Notes under the pieces: model-generated
Databases searched by the model: none
What the model saw: the letters and a program-made list of their open reading frames with translations, nothing else
Told to the model about the DNA's origin: nothing
Position numbers and translations under genes: made by a program
Source of the DNA: JBBRLG01 sp038231495
GTDB taxonomy: Bacteria > Planctomycetota > Planctomycetia > Gemmatales > Gemmataceae
Assembly (NCBI GenBank): GCA_038231495.1
Contig: JBBRLG010000464.1
Span: 1 to 6,006 of the forward strand
Length of the DNA stretch: 6,006 nucleotides
Direction of reading: 5' to 3'
Part shown: positions 1 to 4,408 of the stretch, piece by piece
Layout of the letters: every line of letters begins with the position of its first letter
How positions within the stretch are numbered: the first letter of the stretch is position 1

Positions 1-29
1 GGAGAAGTTAATGCCGGTGAACGGTTACC
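1..29. repeat. Right end of a second copy of the MITE-like element (cut by window edge)
   Basis: Bases 1-29 match the right end of the element at 3123-3258. GGAGAAGTT at 1-9 equals 3234-3242, and GCCGGTGAACGG at 13-24 equals 3243-3254, with a 3-base insertion (AAT) between them here. The outermost GTGAACGGTTAC at 17-28 is the exact reverse complement of the left end of the other element (3123-3134). The GC-rich arm expected further left is outside the window, so the length of this copy is unknown. It lies beyond the 3' end of the lipoprotein gene, as the other copy lies at a gene 3' end. Confidence 0.7.
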
Positions 30-64
30 AAAATAGCTAATAGCTATTAGCTATTAGCTATTTT
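30..64. terminator. 35-nt AT-rich heptamer palindrome, probable bidirectional terminator
   Basis: The 35 bases form a perfect inverted repeat around base 47. They are built from the heptamers ATAGCTA and TTAGCTA, two copies of each, bounded by AAAA and TTTT. Folded RNA from either strand gives a stem of about 16 bp ending in a short U run. It begins 22 nt past the stop of the minus-strand lipoprotein gene, which is where its terminator would be. The stem is AT-rich, which is weak for an intrinsic terminator, so it could instead be a dispersed heptamer repeat. Confidence 0.5.
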
Positions 65-86
65 GTTGCCCCTGCAGCGCTGCCAC

Positions 87-1148
87 CTATTTCCCTGCAA
101 CATTTAACCGCACCGACACCGGGAAGTGGTCGCTATAGCCGCGTTCGTGCAGGTCGATCTTGTCGTGCTCGTTGCCGAACCGCTTCGGGTGGCCCTTGTG
201 GTCCGCGGTCAGGTCGTTAATGATCTTCGCCGAGGTCGTGTCGCACGTCCAGCCGCCGTAAGTGCCGAGCATGTCCGGCGAGACGAGGATCTGGTCGAAA
301 ATCTCCCACTTGCCAGAGTAGTAATGCGTGCCCTGCTTGCCGTCCTTCTTGTCCAGGAACAGGTTGTAGAGCAGCGCCTCGTCGCTCTTTTGCACCTTGG
401 TCCGGTCGCCGATGCCGTGCAAATGCTTGATGACGCTGTCGTCGTCCGGCGGGTCGTTGAAGTCGCCGCACACCAGGAAATCGACCTTCGGGTTCGCCAT
501 GTGCATGCCGCGGTAGACGCCGTAAATCTGGTCGGCGTACTTGTCGCGGCCGGCACCCTCCTCGTCGCTGACGCGCGAGGTCCAGTGCGTCGCCAGAATG
601 ACGAGGTCGTGGCCGTTGACGTGAACGTGTCCTTCGAGGATGCGCTGGCGGTGGCCGTGCAGTTGCGTCTTGTCGGCGGCGACCGGCAGCCGGGTGATGA
701 TCGCCGTGCCGATGTTGCGGCCGAAGCCTTTCGGCTCCTTCATCAGAATGTGCTTGTAGTGCAACTCCGGGTTCTTGAGCCGGGCGTTCATCGCGTCCTT
801 CAGCAGTTCGGCAGACCGTTCGCTTTCCAATTCGGCAACCGCGAGGATGTCCGGCCCCTTGCCGTCGTTCATCTGGGTCAGCGCCTTGCTGAGGTTATCG
901 ACTTTCTGCTTGAGCGCCTTGGGGTCGTTGGCAAACCAGGCGTCGTATTCCTTGTCGGGGTGGGTGTGGTAGTCGTGGAGCTTGTCGTCGAAGAAGTTTT
1001 CGGTATTCCAGAAGACGAACAAGTAGTCGCCCGACCCGCCGGCCGGGGGGACGGGCACGTTGAGCCCGCCGCAGCCGAGGAGCACGGCGGTCAAGAGGCC
1101 CAGGGGCAAAGCGGAGAGGATAAGGAGGTGGAATCGTTTGGCGGCCAT
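87..1148 (-). CDS. Lipoprotein of the endonuclease/exonuclease/phosphatase (EEP) superfamily
   Basis: This is a predicted metal-dependent phosphodiesterase or nuclease of the EEP fold, anchored to a membrane outside the cytoplasm. The 353-residue protein begins with a lipoprotein signal: basic n-region (AAKR), hydrophobic residues 7-24, and lipobox LLGC with Cys26. The EEP motifs follow in the usual order: NTENFFD (N48, E50), AVAELE (E106), ATHW (H188), GDFND (D229, N231), FDQILVS (D285) and a C-terminal SDHFP (D340, H341). All expected catalytic and metal-binding positions are present, so it should be active. The substrate (DNA, RNA, a phospholipid or another phosphodiester) cannot be told from sequence. 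ATG at 1148 was chosen because it places the n-region directly before the hydrophobic stretch; an upstream TTG at 1190 would add 14 residues that spoil the signal. No strong Shine-Dalgarno is visible. It is divergent from the 159-residue exported protein gene. Confidence 0.9.
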   Translation of the reverse strand: MAAKRFHLLILSALPLGLLTAVLLGCGGLNVPVPPAGGSGDYLFVFWNTENFFDDKLHDYHTHPDKEYDAWFANDPKALKQKVDNLSKALTQMNDGKGPDILAVAELESERSAELLKDAMNARLKNPELHYKHILMKEPKGFGRNIGTAIITRLPVAADKTQLHGHRQRILEGHVHVNGHDLVILATHWTSRVSDEEGAGRDKYADQIYGVYRGMHMANPKVDFLVCGDFNDPPDDDSVIKHLHGIGDRTKVQKSDEALLYNLFLDKKDGKQGTHYYSGKWEIFDQILVSPDMLGTYGGWTCDTTSAKIINDLTADHKGHPKRFGNEHDKIDLHERGYSDHFPVSVRLNVAGK

Positions 1149-1220
1149 GCGGGGGTCTCGCTTTCGCGGCAACAGAAGGAGTTCGCACAAGCCGCACAGG
1201 CTCGGCGGGGCGTTTCCATG

Positions 1221-1226
1221 AGTATA
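1221..1226 (-). promoter_or_regulatory. Candidate -10 box for the EEP lipoprotein gene
   Basis: On the minus strand this reads TATACT. CTAACA (1245-1250) lies 18 bases upstream and matches 4 of 6 bases of the sigma-70 -35 consensus. Transcription would start near 1214 and give a leader of about 65 nt. It is a pattern match only. Confidence 0.35.
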
Positions 1227-1284
1227 GGGCGTCGGGGCGGCGGGTGTTAGCGGGAATTGTGGTTGCGGCGTCGGCGGCGCTTGC

Positions 1285-1290
1285 TATAGT
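1285..1290 (+). promoter_or_regulatory. Candidate -10 box for the 159-residue exported protein gene
   Basis: TATAGT lies 16 bases after TTGCGG (1263-1268), a weak -35. Transcription would start near 1297, giving a leader of about 60 nt. The surrounding GCTATAGTGC matches GCTATAATGC at 3290-3299 except for one purine swap; that site also lies upstream of a gene, which adds some support. Confidence 0.4.
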
Positions 1291-1344
1291 GCGGCCCGCG
1301 CTCACTCATCCTTTGGCCCGCCGTGGCCGCCGGGGCACGGCGTC

Positions 1345-1350
1345 GGGAGG
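1345..1350 (+). promoter_or_regulatory. Shine-Dalgarno deciding the GTG start at 1357
   Basis: GGGAGG sits 6 bases before GTG at 1357 and supports that start. A 7-bp hairpin (CGCCGTG 1319-1325 with CACGGCG 1336-1342) ends two bases upstream. Alternative pairing of CC at 1317-1318 with GG at 1345-1346 would partly cover the site. Confidence 0.65.
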
Positions 1351-1356
1351 CGAAAC

Positions 1357-1836
1357 GTGAACACAAACGGAAGACTGTTGTTCTTGGTGGTCGGCCTGAT
1401 CGCGGGCGGCCTGGGTGTCGCCTTGTACTTGCACCCGTCGCAGCAGGTGCAAGCGTCGAACGACCGCTTTGAAGATTACATCATGTGTACCGGGGCGGCG
1501 TCGGTCAACCCGCGTCAGCCGACCGACGGCGTGTGGCTGCTCGACTACCGGGCCGGCAAGCTGCTGGGCACGATCATCGACCGCGGCCAGGGCAAGATCG
1601 TCGGCTGGGCGGAAGTGGACCTGGTTACGGAATTCGGCCTGCCGCCGCGGCAGAACGTGCATTTCCTGATGACAAGCGGTATGATCGGTCAGGGCCAGGC
1701 GGCGTTGTACGTGGCGGAGACGACGACCGGCAAGTTCGGCGTCTACACGATGGGCGTCCGCACCGACAACCAGCCCGGCGTGCAGATCAAACGGCACGAC
1801 CTGGTCAGCTTCCGCGGCGCCGACAAGCCGAACTAG
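1357..1836 (+). CDS. Conserved hypothetical exported or membrane-anchored protein
   Basis: Function is unknown. The 159-residue product has a hydrophobic N-terminus (about residues 7-25) after a short polar, basic start. It is either an uncleaved anchor or a signal peptide; VQA-S at 31-34 is a plausible signal peptidase I site. The remaining 120 or so residues are soluble and probably extracytoplasmic. They include PTDGVWLLDYRAGKLLGT (55-72), a GWAEVDLVTEFGLPP stretch (84-97) and QAALYVAETTTGKFGVYTMG (114-133), which look like beta strands with turns. A single cysteine lies at 44 (YIMC). I recall closely similar proteins from planctomycetes, all without assigned function. The GTG start is supported by the strong Shine-Dalgarno at 1345-1350. 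The kinase gene starts 102 bases downstream on the same strand with a hairpin between, so co-transcription is possible but not shown. Confidence 0.8.
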   Translation: MNTNGRLLFLVVGLIAGGLGVALYLHPSQQVQASNDRFEDYIMCTGAASVNPRQPTDGVWLLDYRAGKLLGTIIDRGQGKIVGWAEVDLVTEFGLPPRQNVHFLMTSGMIGQGQAALYVAETTTGKFGVYTMGVRTDNQPGVQIKRHDLVSFRGADKPN

Positions 1837-1872
1837 ATCAAAGAAGATCGAAAAAGGGTGTGAGCGGTATTT

Positions 1873-1915
1873 GCCGCTTGCGGCGTTGCGGGAAGAGCGC
1901 AACGCCGCAAGCGGC
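1873..1915. repeat. Perfect 18-bp inverted repeat (hairpin) before the kinase gene
   Basis: The left arm GCCGCTTGCGGCGTTGCG (1873-1890) and its exact complement (1898-1915) flank a 7-nt loop, GGAAGAG. The stem is very GC-rich and fully paired. No T run follows on either strand, so it is not a classic intrinsic terminator. It ends 23 bases before the kinase start codon. The most likely reading is a dispersed REP-like palindrome that may attenuate read-through or stabilise the upstream mRNA. Confidence 0.8.
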
Positions 1916-1938
1916 CATCGTTCGACGACGAGCCAGCC

Positions 1939-3126
1939 ATGAAAGTCTTGATCGCCGACGACGATGCGATTAACCGCCGCCTTTTGCAGACCCACCTCGA
2001 AAAGTGGGGCCACGAGGTGACGGCCGCGACCGACGGCGCGCGGGCGTGGCAACTCTTCCAGGAAGTCGGCTGCTTCTCTCTCGTCATCAGCGACTGGATG
2101 ATGCCGCAAATGGACGGCCCGGAGTTGGTCCGCCTCATTCGAGCCGGCGAACGGCCGGGCTACGTCTACGTGATTTTGCTCACCGCCAAGGCACAGAAAG
2201 CCGACGTGGTAGCGGGCATGGAGGCCGGTGCCGACGACTTCGTGGCCAAGCCGTTCGACCCCGAAGAGTTGCGCGTGCGCGTCCGCCAGGGCGAGCGCAT
2301 CGTCCGGTTGGAACACACGCTGGAGGAACAAAACCACGCGCTGCGCGAGGCCCAGGCCGCCCTCGTGCAGAACGAAAAGCTGGCGAGTCTCGGCCGGCTG
2401 GCGGCGGGCATGGCCCACGAGATTAACAACCCCATTTCGTACGTCAGCAACAACCTGACCGTCCTGCGCCGCGACACGACCGACGCACTGGGCGTGCTCG
2501 ACGCCTACCGCCAAGGCGCTGCCGTCGAGGCGGTCCGGCTGGAAGAGGCGATGGACCTCGCCTATTTCCGGGACAACCTCGGCCGGACGTTTGCCAAGTC
2601 GCTGGAAGGGTTGCAGCGCGTCCGCGACATCGTGCAGAACCTGCGCGAGTTCGCCCGGCTGGACGAGGCCGAGTTCACGGATGCCGACCTCAACGCCGCC
2701 CTCGCGTCCGCAATCGAAGTCCTGCGCCACGACATGAGCAAGAAGGAAATTCGGCTGGAAACGCACTTCGAGCCGCTGCCCCTGGTGCCTTGCCATCCCG
2801 CCAAGGTGAATCAAGTTTTCCTCAACCTGCTCAGCAACGCGGTCCAGGCGTGCAGCCTCGGTGGCGTCGTGGAGGCGCGCACGCGCCTCGAACCGGCCAA
2901 GGCGGTCGTGATCGAAATTGCGGACAACGGCAGCGGCATCAAGCCGGAACATCGCGCCCGCCTGTTCGAGCCGTTTTTCACGACCAAGCCCGTCGGCCAG
3001 GGGACCGGCTTGGGCCTGGCGGTCAGCTTCGGCATCGTCCGCGACCACGGCGGCACGATCGATTTCGACAGCGTCGAAGGCCACGGCACCACGTTTCGCG
3101 TCCGCCTGCCGCTACGGCAACCGTAA
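1939..3126 (+). CDS. Cytoplasmic receiver-histidine kinase hybrid
   Basis: This is a 395-residue signal-transduction kinase with an N-terminal receiver domain (about 1-118). The receiver has acidic residues D7-D9, phosphoacceptor D52 (SDWMMP), T82 and K104 (AKPF). A charged helical linker of about 113-150 probably forms a coiled coil. The dimerisation and phosphotransfer domain follows, with H160 in the H-box AAGMAHEINNPI. The C-terminal ATPase domain has the N-box NLLSNAVQA (N300), G1 DNGSGI (329-334), the F-box LFEPFFTTK (342-350) and G2 GTGLGLA (355-361). All catalytic residues are present. There is no signal peptide, membrane segment or PAS/GAF sensor, so input probably comes as phosphoryl transfer to D52 or from a partner protein. 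The start is set by the immediate KVLIADDD strand; no clear Shine-Dalgarno is seen. The last codons and stop overlap the insertion point of a MITE-like element. Likely partner: the receiver gene at 3332-3847. Confidence 0.93.
   Translation: MKVLIADDDAINRRLLQTHLEKWGHEVTAATDGARAWQLFQEVGCFSLVISDWMMPQMDGPELVRLIRAGERPGYVYVILLTAKAQKADVVAGMEAGADDFVAKPFDPEELRVRVRQGERIVRLEHTLEEQNHALREAQAALVQNEKLASLGRLAAGMAHEINNPISYVSNNLTVLRRDTTDALGVLDAYRQGAAVEAVRLEEAMDLAYFRDNLGRTFAKSLEGLQRVRDIVQNLREFARLDEAEFTDADLNAALASAIEVLRHDMSKKEIRLETHFEPLPLVPCHPAKVNQVFLNLLSNAVQACSLGGVVEARTRLEPAKAVVIEIADNGSGIKPEHRARLFEPFFTTKPVGQGTGLGLAVSFGIVRDHGGTIDFDSVEGHGTTFRVRLPLRQP
3115..3122 (+). repeat. Left copy of candidate 8-bp target-site duplication
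   Basis: CGGCAACC here and CGGCAATC at 3259-3266 differ at one base and directly abut the two ends of the 136-bp element. The match continues for three more bases (GTA) on both sides. These bases also encode the final R-Q-P of the kinase. Confidence 0.55.
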
Positions 3127-3258
3127 CCGTTCACTCCCCCCCTTACGAAGGGGGGGCGGGGGGGGTGGAGTGGACGCCAGGACTGTTAAACGCAACCGTT
3201 CTTACCCCCCCCCGCCCCCCCTTCGTAAGGGGGGGAGAAGTTGCCGGTGAACGGATAC
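3123..3258. mobile_element. MITE-like element (136 bp) inserted at the kinase stop codon
   Basis: This is a non-coding element with terminal inverted repeats: GTAACCGTTCAC (3123-3134) at the left and the complement of GTATCCGTTCAC (3247-3258) at the right, 11 of 12 bases matching. Inside them are near-perfect long arms, 3135-3166 and 3204-3236, identical apart from one extra base in a G/C run. The right side has 10 extra bases between terminus and arm. Each arm is itself a hairpin: seven C, TTACGAA, seven G. A 37-base core (3167-3203) has no coding capacity. A second partial copy lies at 1-29. There is no transposase, so movement would need one supplied in trans. The arms could act as a transcription block between the kinase and the receiver gene. 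It could instead be a REP-type palindrome that spreads by another route. Confidence 0.7.
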
Positions 3259-3266
3259 CGGCAATC
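3259..3266 (+). repeat. Right copy of candidate 8-bp target-site duplication
   Basis: CGGCAATC pairs with CGGCAACC at 3115-3122. The bases that follow (GTAG, 3267-3270) would place TAG in the kinase frame if the element and one repeat copy were removed, giving the same protein C-terminus. Confidence 0.55.
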
Positions 3267-3291
3267 GTAGCGAACGCACCTTTCCGTAGGC

Positions 3292-3297
3292 TATAAT
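3292..3297 (+). promoter_or_regulatory. Candidate -10 box for the receiver gene
   Basis: This is a consensus TATAAT in the context GCTATAATGC. Transcription would begin near 3304, about 28 bases before the ATG and just before the Shine-Dalgarno. No good -35 is seen at normal spacing. The site lies about 33 bases past the MITE, so the receiver gene can be expressed independently of the kinase gene. Confidence 0.45.
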
Positions 3298-3319
3298 GCC
3301 GGGGCGTCCGGTTGCCGAC

Positions 3320-3326
3320 GGAGGGA
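3320..3326 (+). promoter_or_regulatory. Shine-Dalgarno deciding the ATG start at 3332
   Basis: GGAGGGA lies 5 bases before ATG at 3332. It favours that start over an in-frame upstream ATG at 3296, which would overlap the candidate promoter and add 12 residues unlike a receiver N-terminus. Confidence 0.75.
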
Positions 3327-3331
3327 CAGCG

Positions 3332-3847
3332 ATGAGCGACACGCCGAAACACCCGATCTTGCTGGTAGACGACGAGCCGGAGATACTGTTCTCGCTGCGC
3401 GGCCTGCTGCGCCGCGAGTTCGACCTGCACACCGCCCAGAGCGGCGCGGAGGCGCTCGAAATCCTGAAACGGCAACCGATCCACGTCATCATGACCGACC
3501 AGCGGATGCCGGAAATGACGGGCGTCGAGTTACTGCGGCGGGCGCGTGGCGAATCGCCCGAAGCGATCCGCATGGTGTTCACCGGCTACGCGGACATCAA
3601 GTCGGTGGTCGATGGCATCAACCAGGGCCGCATTTTCCGCTACCTCACCAAGCCGTGGGACCCGGACGAATTGGTCGCGGTGCTGCACGAGGCGTGCGCC
3701 GAATTTGCCCGTATCGCCGAGCGCCGCCGGCTGCTCTTCGACGTGCGTGCGTACCTGACCCAGGCCGGACAGGCCACGCAGCCCGGCACCGATTTGCTAG
3801 GAAGGCTGGACCAGGCGCTTGCGGAAAAGGGCAAGGGCGAGTGTTGA
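3332..3847 (+). CDS. Stand-alone response regulator receiver protein (KPW type)
   Basis: The 171-residue protein has one complete receiver domain (about 7-122) and no recognised output domain. Visible key residues are acidic D13 and D14 in LVDDEPEIL, phosphoacceptor D56 in MTDQRMP, T84 in FTGYAD and K107 in LTKPWDPDEL. The MTDQRMPEMTGVELL, FTGYADI and YLTKPW signatures are those of receivers that usually sit in front of HD-GYP phosphodiesterases (RpfG-like) or similar effectors. Here only about 50 residues follow: a helix rich in R and E, then a low-complexity tail ending at C171. It may therefore work by protein contact or as a phosphorelay intermediate. The kinase gene lies 205 bases upstream on the same strand and is the obvious candidate phosphodonor, separated by the MITE and a candidate promoter. 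The gene runs tail-to-tail into the minus-strand 173-residue gene, with 14 bases between stops. Confidence 0.9.
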   Translation: MSDTPKHPILLVDDEPEILFSLRGLLRREFDLHTAQSGAEALEILKRQPIHVIMTDQRMPEMTGVELLRRARGESPEAIRMVFTGYADIKSVVDGINQGRIFRYLTKPWDPDELVAVLHEACAEFARIAERRRLLFDVRAYLTQAGQATQPGTDLLGRLDQALAEKGKGEC

Positions 3848-3854
3848 GCTTGGG

Positions 3855-3864
3855 TAGCGCGCTA
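3855..3864. other. Short palindrome between convergent gene ends
   Basis: TAGCGCGCTA is a perfect 10-base palindrome between the stop of the receiver gene and that of the minus-strand gene, and it includes the latter's TAG. With flanking GG and CC it could form a small stem, but it is too short for a convincing terminator. Confidence 0.3.
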
Positions 3865-4383
3865 ACCTTCCGGCCGCACGCACCACACGCCGTTCTGGCG
3901 CGCCAACTCCCAGGCGTTCGGATCGCCGCAGGCGTTAAGTACTGCGGGCAGTTGCATACGCAAGAGTTCTTCCAGCGGCGCATCAATTGTGCCGGCCAGC
4001 TTGTCCAGCCGCGGCAGCGTACTCGTGCCGGCGAAGACGGCCACCGGCGGTTTTAGCATCCACTCGGCGAAATGGGCGGCGAGCGTTTGCGTGAGTTTCC
4101 CGGTCGGCTCCGGCAGTGGTTCCTCAAACACGAAGGCGAACTGACACGCCTTGGCGTTGCGACCCCACAGCCGATCGACGCCGCGCTGCAATACGCCGCA
4201 GAAGCGGTGCCGTAAAAATGCCACCTGCTCGTCGAACTCCAGGCCGCGGTACTTTTCCAAATCGTCCGGCTCGGAGCAAATCAAGGGCGTCGTCGTGCTG
4301 TCGAGGCCGACGACCGCCACGAACCAGCGCAGCCGCGCAGTCTCGACTAAGATCAGAAGCAGTGCCGGCACTTTCGGTTCCAT
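3862..4383 (-). CDS. Hypothetical protein, second gene of the diiron-protein operon
   Basis: I do not recognise this family. The 173-residue product opens with alternating hydrophobic stretches, PALLLILVETARLRWFVAVVGLDS (6-29), that read as beta strands rather than a signal peptide. A D/E-rich segment follows (38-52), then a helical segment with FLRHRFCGVLQRGVDRLWGR (56-75), a strand FAFVFEEPLPEP (82-93), and a C-terminal PLEELLRMQLPAVL helix (136-149). The small mixed alpha/beta protein looks cytoplasmic. Cysteines lie at 36, 62, 80, 152 and 168, with no paired motif. ATG at 4383 is preferred because AGGA (4391-4394) sits 7 bases upstream; a GTG at 4443 would overlap the preceding gene. It starts 25 bases after the stop of the ferritin-like gene, so the two are very probably co-transcribed and may act together. 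Confidence 0.72.
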   Translation of the reverse strand: MEPKVPALLLILVETARLRWFVAVVGLDSTTTPLICSEPDDLEKYRGLEFDEQVAFLRHRFCGVLQRGVDRLWGRNAKACQFAFVFEEPLPEPTGKLTQTLAAHFAEWMLKPPVAVFAGTSTLPRLDKLAGTIDAPLEELLRMQLPAVLNACGDPNAWELARQNGVWCVRPEG

Positions 4384-4390
4384 GACCAAT

Positions 4391-4394
4391 TCCT
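4391..4394 (-). promoter_or_regulatory. Shine-Dalgarno deciding the ATG start at 4383
   Basis: On the minus strand this reads AGGA, 7 bases before ATG. It lies inside the 25-base gap after the upstream gene's stop and argues against the longer GTG start at 4443. Confidence 0.55.
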
Positions 4395-4408
4395 GACCGC
4401 CGTTGCAT

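Noticed and set aside
30..64. CRISPR-like tandem repeats
   Set aside because: The units are 7 bases with no spacers; this is a palindrome of heptamers, not an array.
1149..1190. Longer TTG start for the EEP lipoprotein
   Set aside because: It would put charged residues (RKRDPR) and a leucine run before the real signal peptide; the ATG at 1148 gives a normal lipoprotein signal.
126..1250. 374-residue plus-strand open frame opposite the EEP lipoprotein
   Set aside because: The minus strand carries all EEP catalytic motifs and a lipobox in order; the plus frame is V/R/E-rich antisense shadow.
1306..3084. 592-residue minus-strand open frame opposite the small exported protein and the kinase
   Set aside because: It is antisense to two well-supported genes, crosses both of them and the hairpin, has a composition typical of GC-rich complement frames (many V, R, A, H, Q), and shows no recognisable domain.
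3135..3156. Simple intrinsic terminator for the kinase gene
   Set aside because: The stem is strong but is followed by G runs, not T. It is repeated in inverse orientation and forms part of a larger element with defined ends, so a MITE reading explains more; it may still block transcription.
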